DNA from: Dyadobacter koreensis
Lineage (GTDB): Bacteria > Bacteroidota > Bacteroidia > Cytophagales > Spirosomataceae
Reading direction: 5' to 3'
Assembly: GCF_900108855.1 (NCBI RefSeq)
Contig: NZ_FNXY01000010.1
Coordinates: 212,074 to 276,073, forward strand
Length of the DNA: 64,000 nucleotides
This document shows positions 53,854 to 61,278 of the stretch, piece after piece. Under the pieces are notes generated by a model that searched no databases, had not been told where the DNA came from, and worked only from the letters and a program-made list of their open reading frames with translations. How positions within the stretch are numbered: the first letter of the stretch is position 1; every line of letters starts with the position of its first letter. Both the position numbers and the translations under genes were made by a program.

Positions 53854-54261
53854 TTAAGGATAGAAGCTGTTAACTACCCGCCTTATTCCAGATTTTAGCG
53901 ACACTACATTAAAATTGATAAGTAAGCCGACTTTGCAATTTGATAATCTGAGATAGGTTAGTGTTTGTGCAAGATGTACCTGATCTAGTGATTCAACTGC
54001 CTTTAATTCTACAATTACCTTTCTTTCAACAAATAAATCTATTCTAAAACCTGATTCCAAAGTTATCGTTTCATAAACAACCGGCAAAACCTTTTGCTTT
54101 TCAACAAATAGACCAGCTTTTACCAATTCATAAAACAGGCATTCAGTATAAACAGATTCCAATAATCCAGGTCCTAAGGATGTATGAATTTTATAAGAAT
54201 ACTTTAAAATCAAACCAGTTATATCATTCTCTAATAACTCTTCACTCAACTCTGTTCTCAT
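53854..54261 (-). CDS. GxxExxY protein, predicted PD-(D/E)XK nuclease fold
   Basis: Small member of the GxxExxY family (PF13366), whose members are frequent lone genes in Bacteroidota. The name motif is GLLESVY (Gly32, Glu35, Tyr38). A nuclease-like set follows: Asp75 in RIDLFV and Glu85-x-Lys87 in VIVELKAVE, then a helix with QTLTYLRL and the end GIRRVVNSFYP. All expected residues are present, so the gene is intact. It interrupts the argD-argF run and is bracketed by inverted copies of a short repeat. Function unknown; a nucleic-acid role is inferred from the fold. Confidence 0.85.
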   Translation of the reverse strand: MRTELSEELLENDITGLILKYSYKIHTSLGPGLLESVYTECLFYELVKAGLFVEKQKVLPVVYETITLESGFRIDLFVERKVIVELKAVESLDQVHLAQTLTYLRLSNCKVGLLINFNVVSLKSGIRRVVNSFYP

Positions 54262-54360
54262 ACTTTCGTAATGATTGGTTGAAAAATATCAATAAATTCC
54301 AACGTTGAATTACTTAATGAAAAGAAAAATAAATCCAGTCCCAATAAAAAATACTTCCCA

Positions 54361-54398
54361 AACTCTGCGCTAAACCCCTTTCAACTCTGCGTTTAAAC
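54361..54398. repeat. GTTTAAACGCAGAG repeat, copy B (inside the end of argD)
   Basis: The minus-strand sequence GTTTAAACGCAGAG (54385-54398) plus a second AACTCTGCG (54361-54369) is inverted relative to copy A. It overlaps the last codons of argD, encoding CLNAELKGV and the stop. Confidence 0.7.
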
Positions 54399-55512
54399 AA
54401 AGCCGCAAGGCTTCCAAAAACAAATCAGCTTCTTCTTTCCCTAGTGCAAGCGAAGGCAACAATCGAATCGTATTAGCCCCCGCAACGCCCGTGAACATTT
54501 TATGCTCAAATAATAATTTGTTCCGAAGATCCTTAACCGGGAAATCGTATTCAATTCCGATCATCAGGCCACGGCCGCGAAGTTCTTTATATCCACCAAT
54601 TTCTTTTATACCATTCATCAGATATGCTCCGATCTCGGTAGAATTATTCAAAAGATTTTCATTTTTCATAATGTCAAGTACAGCAATCCCGGCAGCACAA
54701 GCCATATGGTTTCCACCAAAAGTAGTTCCAAGTAAACCGTAGCTGGCTTTAAATTTCGGAGAAATTAATACACCACCGATTGGAAACCCATTACCCATAC
54801 CTTTGGCCATCGTCATCAGATCCGGATGAATTCCACTAAATTGATGCGAGAAGAATTTCCCGGTACGGCCATAACCACACTGCACGCTATCCAGAATCAA
54901 AACCGCTCCGGTTTCATCACAACGCTTACGTAAAGCCTGAAGAAACGCATCACTGCTCACCTGAATTCCGCCAACACCCTGAATTCCTTCAACAATTACG
55001 GCGCAAACTTCATCAGTAATACCTTCCTGAAGTGCATCAACATCATTGAATGGAAGAAATGTAACATGCTTATTATAATTCACAGGCGCAACGATCGACG
55101 GATTGTCAGTTGCTGCAACAGCACCAGCAGTACGTCCGTGAAATGCTTTTGTAAAAGCGACAACTTTTGAGCGGCCCGTATGAAACGAAGCCAGTTTCAA
55201 AGCATTTTCATTGGCTTCTGCACCAGAATTCACAAGGAAAAGTTTGTAATCCGGATAGCCAGAAAGTTCGCCAAGCTTCTCAGCCAATTCTTCCTGTAAT
55301 GATATTTTAACTGAATTCGAGTAAAAGTTAATCGCATGAAGCTGCTTGCTGAGCATATCAACATAATACGGATGACAATGTCCAACAGAAATCACCGCGT
55401 GCCCGCCATAAAGATCCAGGTATTTTGTGCCATTCGTGTCCCATAAATAACTGCCTTCAGCTTTTACAGGTTCTATATCGTAAAGTGGATAAACATCAAA
55501 TAAATGTGACAT
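54370..55512 (-). CDS. argD: Acetylornithine/succinylornithine aminotransferase
   Basis: PLP class III aminotransferase that makes acylornithine from the semialdehyde produced by ArgC. YGGHAVISVGHCHPYYVD, NSGAEANENALKLA, DSVQCGYGRTG and the cofactor Lys in MTMAKGMGNGFPIGG are present. The 380-residue length is normal. The last residues (LNAELKGV) are encoded by the intergenic repeat family, so the true ancestral end may have been replaced. argC lies 106 bases upstream, and the gap holds another repeat. Confidence 0.95.
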   Translation of the reverse strand: MSHLFDVYPLYDIEPVKAEGSYLWDTNGTKYLDLYGGHAVISVGHCHPYYVDMLSKQLHAINFYSNSVKISLQEELAEKLGELSGYPDYKLFLVNSGAEANENALKLASFHTGRSKVVAFTKAFHGRTAGAVAATDNPSIVAPVNYNKHVTFLPFNDVDALQEGITDEVCAVIVEGIQGVGGIQVSSDAFLQALRKRCDETGAVLILDSVQCGYGRTGKFFSHQFSGIHPDLMTMAKGMGNGFPIGGVLISPKFKASYGLLGTTFGGNHMACAAGIAVLDIMKNENLLNNSTEIGAYLMNGIKEIGGYKELRGRGLMIGIEYDFPVKDLRNKLLFEHKMFTGVAGANTIRLLPSLALGKEEADLFLEALRLCLNAELKGV

Positions 55513-55524
55513 AGTAATTTTGTT

Positions 55525-55618
55525 TTTAAACGCAGAGGAATGAGAGTTTTACGCAGAGTACGCAGAGTAAAAATATCAGCGTCCTCTGCGCCAACCTCTT
55601 TTAACTCTGCGTTTAATA
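55525..55618. repeat. GTTTAAACGCAGAG-type palindromic repeat between argC and argD
   Basis: TTTTTAAACGCAGAGG (from 55525) and ACGCAGAGTACGCAGAG at about 55551-55567 face CCTCTGCGCC and AACTCTGCGTTTAA (to 55616). The pieces form an imperfect palindrome of about 94 bases. This fills nearly the whole argC-argD gap. Confidence 0.75.
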
Positions 55619-56605
55619 TCAGAATGAAGGTGCCTTCAACCGTAATCCGACATCTTCTGGTAATCCGAAGATCAGGTTCAGGTTTTGAACTGCTTGTCCG
55701 GAAGCACCTTTTGTTAAATTATCAATGATACTTGTGACCAACAATTGACCGTCATGTACCTCCAAATGAATGAAACATTTATTGGTATTGACAACCTGCT
55801 TTACATCAATGGGCGAATCGCTCACGTGTGTAAAAGGATGTTTGGCGTAATAATTTTTATAAAGTGCCTGCGCTTCTTCAATTGTTCCGGAATAAGGCGT
55901 GTAAACATTGGCCATAATTCCACGGGTAAAATCACCGCGATATGGAACAAAATTCACTGCCTTGTCAAAACCAGCCTGCAATTTCTTCAGGCTCATTTTT
56001 ATTTCTGTCAGGTGCTGATGCGCGAAAGCTTTGTAAATCGACAGGTTATTATTTCTCCAGGAAAAATGGGTTGTTGCACTCAGAGACTGACCCGCTCCGG
56101 TACTTCCTGTCACAGCACTCACATGAACATCTTCTTTCAACAAACCAGCATTTGCAAGTGGCAGAATCGCCAGCTCAATACTCGTCGCAAAACAACCAGG
56201 ATTAGCAATTTTGGTCGAAGTCTTTATTTTTTCTTTTTGAAGTTCTGGTAAACCATAAGTGAACCCATTTGATTCATCACGGAAATCAGTACTTAAATCA
56301 ATGATTTTAACTGTTTCAGGAACAATATATTCATCCAGAAACTTCTTCGATTCTCCATGGCCTGAGCACAGGAAAATGGCGTTCAAACTTTCCTGATTTA
56401 ACAAGGTTTGAATATCTTCTCCAGAAAAAGTCAGTTCTGTATCACCAAACAAATCTGTATGCGTAGCATAAACCGGCTTCCCGATCTGGCTTTTACTATG
56501 TGCAAAGGCAATATTTACGTTCGGATGGTTAATGACAATTCTCAATAATTCCCCTCCTGTGTATCCAGCAGCACCGATGATGCCTGTATTTATTTTTTTG
56601 TCCAT
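55619..56605 (-). CDS. argC: N-acetyl-gamma-glutamyl-phosphate reductase
   Basis: NADPH-dependent reduction of acylglutamyl phosphate to the semialdehyde. The Rossmann start TGIIGAAGYTGGELLRI, the catalytic Cys in KIANPGCFATS and SVTGSTGAGQ-like VTGSTGAGQSLS are present, with HLTEIKMSL near 200. The 328 residues fit the class. The VapC-like stop is only 7 bases upstream, so argC is probably transcribed through the toxin-antitoxin pair. Confidence 0.95.
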   Translation of the reverse strand: MDKKINTGIIGAAGYTGGELLRIVINHPNVNIAFAHSKSQIGKPVYATHTDLFGDTELTFSGEDIQTLLNQESLNAIFLCSGHGESKKFLDEYIVPETVKIIDLSTDFRDESNGFTYGLPELQKEKIKTSTKIANPGCFATSIELAILPLANAGLLKEDVHVSAVTGSTGAGQSLSATTHFSWRNNNLSIYKAFAHQHLTEIKMSLKKLQAGFDKAVNFVPYRGDFTRGIMANVYTPYSGTIEEAQALYKNYYAKHPFTHVSDSPIDVKQVVNTNKCFIHLEVHDGQLLVTSIIDNLTKGASGQAVQNLNLIFGLPEDVGLRLKAPSF

Positions 56606-56612
56606 AATTTGT

Positions 56613-57023
56613 TCATTTCCATATTGTTTTTACAAATGACGATTTTTCAATTTTAGGATCATTTGTTAACAAAGGGCAATTAAATGTATATGCGGTTCCG
56701 GCAATCAGCCGATCATGCAGTTCCGGAATATCTTTTATTTCAAAAGATTTGAGAATAATGTCATTTGTCAGATCAGCTATTTTAAATCTATTATTAGATG
56801 CTATTAGCGCCTGGACATCTTTAAGTGATGTTTCAATTCTTCCCTTTTCAAACAAATACCCAATTTCTGCCATGACAATAGCAGGAATCCAAATTGATAT
56901 GTTACTATCAATTTGATTTGACATTTCAAATATTTCGGTAATTATAGGCGGTAACTTTCTTTGTTCCAACCAAAGTACTACCGCCATAGTATCTGCCACA
57001 TATTCCAGGGAAATGTCAGTCAT
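56613..57023 (-). CDS. vapC: PIN-domain toxin, VapC-like
   Basis: Predicted endoribonuclease with a PIN domain. The acidic residues are Asp12 (YVADTMAVV), Glu near 70 (VMAEIGYLFE) and Asp near 102 (IPELHDRLIAGTA). A fourth acid is probable in LLTNDPKIE. At 136 residues it is a typical VapC size. It overlaps the antitoxin gene by 8 bases and lies between argG and argC. Confidence 0.87.
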   Translation of the reverse strand: MTDISLEYVADTMAVVLWLEQRKLPPIITEIFEMSNQIDSNISIWIPAIVMAEIGYLFEKGRIETSLKDVQALIASNNRFKIADLTNDIILKSFEIKDIPELHDRLIAGTAYTFNCPLLTNDPKIEKSSFVKTIWK

Positions 57024-57243
57024 TTATTTTAGGATAAGTTAATTTATATCCAGTGAACTCCTCATCTAAGTGAGAGATTTCTGATTGAGACAAGCTATGT
57101 AGTTCCAATCTTATTTGTTCATTGGACGTTTTTGCTTGCTTGTTTATCAAGAATTCTGCAAAATCAAGAATTTCCTTTACCAGCGATTCCGGTAATTCTT
57201 CGGTTGCTTTTACAATCTCATTTTGAAGTTCGCTCTTGCTCAT
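57016..57243 (-). CDS. Antitoxin, DUF2281/VapB-like
   Basis: A 75-residue acidic protein with a helical N-terminal part (VKATEELPESLVKEILDFAEFLI) typical of DUF2281-type antitoxins, then a flexible end (HLDEEFTGYKLTY) expected to wrap the toxin. It precedes the PIN toxin with an 8-base overlap. A 128-bp gap to argG gives room for an autoregulated promoter. Confidence 0.83.
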   Translation of the reverse strand: MSKSELQNEIVKATEELPESLVKEILDFAEFLINKQAKTSNEQIRLELHSLSQSEISHLDEEFTGYKLTYPKIND

Positions 57244-57371
57244 CTTAAAAGTATTTAGAGAATATGGCTGAAATGCGTTAATCCATTATGGAAATTACTT
57301 TCCAGCAATATTTGGTTTTTTTACTTTCCAATTATTAAAAATTAATCACACCGGAGACCCGGCCGTAACCA

Positions 57372-58571
57372 TTAATTATTAGATTCGCTCACTTTCTGAT
57401 AAATCATCACCTGATTCGAAGCGACTTTTGAGAATCCTCTCACGTCATCACCAGTCCAGGCATTGTTCATTTCACCATAACTTCCGAATTTCGAAGACAT
57501 CAAATCAAATGGAGATTCAATTCCTTCTACATAGAACCTGTATGGAGCAAGATGTACATGTACTTTTCCTGTTACATGAGCTTGCGTATCAGCCAAGAAC
57601 GCTTCAATGTTGCGCATAACCGGCTCAACGAACTGGCCTTTGTGAAGAAGAGTCCCGTAGGTATTAGAAAGTTGTTCTTTCCAGTAAAGCTGTTGCTCGC
57701 TCAAAACGTGTTTTTCAAGTGTATGGTGCGCTTTAATGATGATCAAAGGAGCTGCGGCTTCAAAACCAACACGACCTTTGATACCAATAATCGTATCACC
57801 TACGTGAATGTCACGACCAATTCCAAAAGGCTGAGCAATGGATGACAATTTCTGAATTGCCTGAACCGGATTTTCAAAAGATTCGCCAGCAACACCTTTC
57901 AATTCACCTTCAACGAATTCCAAAGTAATTGTTTCAGGTTCTGTTTTTGAAACCTGTGTAGGCCATGCTTCTTCCGGAAGATATTTTTCGGATGTCAAAG
58001 TTTCCTTTCCTCCAACCGAAGTTCCCCAAAGTCCTTTGTTGATACTATATGCAGCCTTGGCCCATTCGCGGCCAACACCTTTCTTAGTCAGATATTCTAT
58101 TTCAGCCTCACGTGAAAGTTTGAGGTCACGGATTGGCGTAATAATTTCAGCTTCCGGAATGATAATACGGAACGCCATATCGAAACGAACCTGGTCATTG
58201 CCGGCCCCTGTACTTCCGTGTGCAATCGCAGTAGCACCAATTTCTTTTGCATATTCAGCAACTGCAACTGCCTGAAAAACGCGTTCCGCACTTACAGAAA
58301 GCGGGTACGTGTTGTTTTTCAAAACGTTACCAAAAATCAGATATTTAATACAATCGTTGTAATAATACGCTGTTTTTGAAATAGTTGCGTGATGTTTCAC
58401 ACCTAATGAATAGGCATTTGCTTCAATTGTTTTAAGCTCTTCTTCTGAAAAACCACCTGTATCTACCAATACAGAATGAACTTCGTAGCCTTTATCCTCG
58501 GCTAAATATTTTACACAAAAAGAGGTATCCAATCCTCCACTAAACGCTAATACTACTTTGGGCTGTGACAT
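57372..58571 (-). CDS. argG: Argininosuccinate synthase
   Basis: Joins citrulline and aspartate using ATP. The P-loop-like KVVLAFSGGLDTSFC at the start, AIAHGSTGAGNDQVRFD and EFVEGELKGVAGE are present. The 399-residue length is normal. HigA lies 52 bases upstream and the VapB-like gene 128 bases downstream, so the gene is flanked by two toxin-antitoxin modules. Its own promoter is not evident in the 52-base gap. Confidence 0.96.
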   Translation of the reverse strand: MSQPKVVLAFSGGLDTSFCVKYLAEDKGYEVHSVLVDTGGFSEEELKTIEANAYSLGVKHHATISKTAYYYNDCIKYLIFGNVLKNNTYPLSVSAERVFQAVAVAEYAKEIGATAIAHGSTGAGNDQVRFDMAFRIIIPEAEIITPIRDLKLSREAEIEYLTKKGVGREWAKAAYSINKGLWGTSVGGKETLTSEKYLPEEAWPTQVSKTEPETITLEFVEGELKGVAGESFENPVQAIQKLSSIAQPFGIGRDIHVGDTIIGIKGRVGFEAAAPLIIIKAHHTLEKHVLSEQQLYWKEQLSNTYGTLLHKGQFVEPVMRNIEAFLADTQAHVTGKVHVHLAPYRFYVEGIESPFDLMSSKFGSYGEMNNAWTGDDVRGFSKVASNQVMIYQKVSESNN

Positions 58572-58623
58572 TCTATTTATTAATATGATTCTTGTACTAT
58601 TTTAAATTTTCATTAATTGTTTA

Positions 58624-59028
58624 CTAACTAACTGTTAGTAAAGTATCTACGGGTATTCCTAAGTTCTTATTTAATTCCCTAATCATTTTAATTGTCAGGT
58701 TCCTTTTCTTATTGAATACCTCAGAAACTCTATTCTCCCCACCGAAGTAAGGAGCAACATCTTTCCGCGTCAAATGCAGTTGACTCATTCGTTCCTTAAT
58801 TGCTTCAATTGGATCTGGTTTTGGAATTGGGAAATGCCTTTTTTCATAGTCAATAGCCAAAACCGTAACTGCTTCTAAAATATCCAAGGCTCTTTTGCGT
58901 AGTTTCAAATCTTCCAATAGGTCAGCATCTATTAAAGCATCAATTATTTTAGATGCTTCCTCAAAATCTACTGAATTGGTAATTGGTCTGATAACAATGT
59001 CATCCAAATTGATTGCAAGTGTTTTCAT
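58624..59028 (-). CDS. higA: HigA-type antitoxin with XRE helix-turn-helix
   Basis: 134-residue antitoxin: an N-terminal helical region (about 1-72) that binds the toxin and a C-terminal Cro/CI-like HTH (about 74-130: IKERMSQLHLTRKDVAPYFG...VSEVFNKKRNLTIKMI). It follows higB by 14 bases, in the toxin-first order typical of higBA. It probably represses its own promoter. Confidence 0.9.
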   Translation of the reverse strand: MKTLAINLDDIVIRPITNSVDFEEASKIIDALIDADLLEDLKLRKRALDILEAVTVLAIDYEKRHFPIPKPDPIEAIKERMSQLHLTRKDVAPYFGGENRVSEVFNKKRNLTIKMIRELNKNLGIPVDTLLTVS

Positions 59029-59042
59029 ATTGCTTTGAATGA

Positions 59043-59339
59043 TTAAATGTTCTTAATATTTTCAATTTTATCGTATTCATTTTGAGTACCTAAGAACCTA
59101 ACAAAAACAAACTGCTTATCGTATTCAAATTTGGCAATCAGTCGGTATTTATTATGAGTTATATTAAATACTATTCTTCCATCTCCAATTGTATCGGCAT
59201 TTTTGAAAAACTTAATTACCTCATTAGGACTTTTAAAATTCGTTTTTTCAATAGTATCGTACCAAAATTCCAAAGCAGGCCTTGCATCTGGCGATCTATC
59301 CCAAAAATCTCTAAGTGTGCTTCTGGTAAAAATTCTCAT
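59043..59339 (-). CDS. higB: HigB-type mRNA interferase toxin
   Basis: 98-residue RelE-superfamily toxin of the HigB (PF09907) type: MRIFTRSTLRDFWDRSPDARPALEFWY, GRIVFNITHNKYRLIAKFEYDKQFVFVRFLGTQNEYDKI. Cleaves mRNA at the ribosome in known members. The catalytic basic/aromatic residues of the C-terminal half appear intact (KYRLIAK, RFLGTQNEYDK), so the toxin is likely functional and balanced by the adjacent higA. Confidence 0.9.
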   Translation of the reverse strand: MRIFTRSTLRDFWDRSPDARPALEFWYDTIEKTNFKSPNEVIKFFKNADTIGDGRIVFNITHNKYRLIAKFEYDKQFVFVRFLGTQNEYDKIENIKNI

Positions 59340-59423
59340 TTTGTGTGTGTAAAAGTACTTAAGTATTCCCGAATTGGGAAAAGCTTATTCCCTTATCGCT
59401 ATTTTAATTCAGGATGTAACAAA

Positions 59424-59467
59424 AAATACCTCGCATCGGAGTTTAAAAGCTGCCGGGCGAGGTATTT
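59424..59467 (-). terminator. Terminator after the GNAT gene
   Basis: AAATACCTCGC (59424-59434) pairs with GCGAGGTATTT (59457-59467). On the minus strand it is followed by a T-run. It separates the GNAT gene from higBA, which therefore needs its own promoter. Confidence 0.75.
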
Positions 59468-59503
59468 AGAATGATATAATAATCAATAATATGAGTACTG
59501 TAC

Positions 59504-60214
59504 TTAGTGTACGAGCATCGCCTCGGCATTTTTCTTTTTGGCACGTTCTTCCCTTCGCAACAAAATACGTTGCTTAATACGCATCCAGCGCTCGTAAAGG
59601 CTGGATTCTTTAAGGAAATCCCAGGTGTCTTTTTCTGGCTGAGCCTCGGTTTTTTTATGTTCTTCCGGATTGTACATCATACCAGTACACAAGCAATGCT
59701 TACGGTTCGTACGGGTAAGTACATCATAATTTACGCAGCTTGCGCAGCCTTTCCAGAAAGCGTCATCCGCAGGAAGTTCACTGAATGTAACAGGTTCATA
59801 ACCAAGATCAGAGTTGATCTTCATTACAGGCAAGCTGGTGGTGATACCAATAATTTTGGCATCAGGATATTTTACACGTGAAAGCTCAAAAGCTTTTTGT
59901 TTGATCGCTTTTGCCATACCGCTCTGCCGAAAGTCCGGATGTACGATAAGACCGGAATTGGCAACAAATTTGCCATGTTCCCAGGTTTCGATGTAACAAA
60001 AACCAACCCACTCTCCAGTATCAGTAGTGGCAATAATCGCTTTTCCTTCTACCATTTTTTCCATGATATAAACAGGAGAGCGTTTTGCTATACCAGTACC
60101 ACGTTTTTTGGCACTCTCTTCCATTTCCGCACAAATAGTATCTGCGAAATGGAAATGATTTTCATTGGCGGTTTGTATAATGAACTTACTGCCTACTACT
60201 TCGGTATTTTTCAT
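59504..60214 (-). CDS. GNAT acetyltransferase with Cys-rich insert, arginine-cluster associated
   Basis: GNAT fold with the acyl-CoA loop VHPDFRQSGMAKAI (91-104). A Cys-rich region C157-x2-C160-x13-C174-x-C176 could bind zinc, and the C-terminal 50 residues form a basic helix (RWMRIKQRILLRREERAKKK). GNAT genes at this place upstream of argG are common in Cytophagales arginine clusters and may encode the acylglutamate synthase (ArgA role); this is inferred from position. A terminator separates it from the rest of the arginine genes here. Confidence 0.83.
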   Translation of the reverse strand: MKNTEVVGSKFIIQTANENHFHFADTICAEMEESAKKRGTGIAKRSPVYIMEKMVEGKAIIATTDTGEWVGFCYIETWEHGKFVANSGLIVHPDFRQSGMAKAIKQKAFELSRVKYPDAKIIGITTSLPVMKINSDLGYEPVTFSELPADDAFWKGCASCVNYDVLTRTNRKHCLCTGMMYNPEEHKKTEAQPEKDTWDFLKESSLYERWMRIKQRILLRREERAKKKNAEAMLVH

Positions 60215-60564
60215 TTATGAATGTACTGACGAAAAATTGTTCGAAACAAAAATTAAATTCCCAGAATACTACGATGGGACGTTTCAAAAATTTAAAAAAG
60301 ATAGGGATAGAAGTTTTACCACGTAGGTAAAAAGAAGTTAGACGGTCCTGGGGGACCTAAACCTGAAAGGCGTAGTATGAAGCACAGTATGTATTCCGTT
60401 GCTATTCATTTTGACTTGGTTGGTCCGTCTAAGAGGATGCAAATTTTGTAAAAAAAAATGTTACTTGAAAGAAACAGGGATTATATTTTTATAGTTCGTC
60501 TAATGGAAAAAATATTCGGGAGTAACGACAAATTTTTTAGCTTGCATCAGTCTTATGAATTTGA
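60215..60564. other. 350-bp divergent intergenic region with inverted repeats
   Basis: No gene is seen. It holds TTTTACC/GGTAAAA (60314-60320 and 60326-60332), GGTCC-TGGG-GGACC (60344-60357), and an outer pair TTAGACGGTCC (60338-60348) with GGTCCGTCTAA (60422-60432), 10 of 11 matched. The nesting suggests a folded leader or small RNA. I could not match it to SRP, 6S, tmRNA or RNase P motifs. Confidence 0.5.
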
Positions 60565-61206
60565 ATGAATTTTGGAATGACAACCCTGACAGCTGACGAT
60601 CTTCTTTACGGATATATCAACGGAATTTTCCCCATGGCCGAGCCGGATGGAACAATTTACTGGTATTCCCCCGATCCCAGGGCAATTATTCCTATAGACT
60701 CCTATAAACCGCACAAGTCACTGCGACCAGTCATTAATAAAAGAACTTTTGAAATCAGGGTCGATTTTGACTTTGAAGGTGTCATGCACGGTTGTGCTGC
60801 GCCTCGTTCGCAGGAAGACGGAACCTGGATTTCAGACGATATTATTTTCGCTTATACCAATTTACATAAACTCGGTTATGCACACAGTGTTGAGGCTTAT
60901 CGTGAAAATAAACTGGTCGGAGGATTGTACGGCGTTTCCATTGGTGGTGTATTTTTTGGAGAATCCATGTTTTACAAAGAAGCGAATTCATCCAAAGTAG
61001 CCTTTCATTATTTAATAGAAATTCTTCGCGCAAACGGATACCAATTGCTGGATACACAGTTTATCAACGATAACGTTTTACGATATGGAGCAATAGAAAT
61101 TCCTCGTACGGATTACATGGAAAAGTTGAAAAAGGCGCTTCAATTGAACCGGAAATTCCTTCTAAATCCCCCGCAAACTTCGTCTCCCAAACATTCCGCT
61201 TTTTAA
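60565..61206 (+). CDS. aat: Leucyl/phenylalanyl-tRNA-protein transferase
   Basis: Adds Leu or Phe from tRNA to proteins with N-terminal Arg or Lys, marking them for ClpAP. GYINGIFPMAEPDGTIYWYSPDPRAIIP, VMHGCAAPRS, GLYGVSIGGVFFGESMFY and LDTQFINDNVLRYGA are all family signatures. The start is ATG 60565 or ATG 60577 (MTTLTADDLL), the latter closer to the family. The product is 209-213 residues. Confidence 0.96.
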   Translation: MNFGMTTLTADDLLYGYINGIFPMAEPDGTIYWYSPDPRAIIPIDSYKPHKSLRPVINKRTFEIRVDFDFEGVMHGCAAPRSQEDGTWISDDIIFAYTNLHKLGYAHSVEAYRENKLVGGLYGVSIGGVFFGESMFYKEANSSKVAFHYLIEILRANGYQLLDTQFINDNVLRYGAIEIPRTDYMEKLKKALQLNRKFLLNPPQTSSPKHSAF

Positions 61207-61278
61207 TAACCGGCTAACTCAGTAATTTTAGCCTGAAAAGTCAGTCTTAGCGTAAGAAGTATTTTAAGTAATTACAAA

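Noticed and set aside
60338..60432. SRP RNA or 6S RNA
   Set aside because: The expected SRP loop GGAAGGAAGCAG is missing and no 6S-like closing pattern could be confirmed, so it is listed only as a possible structured region.
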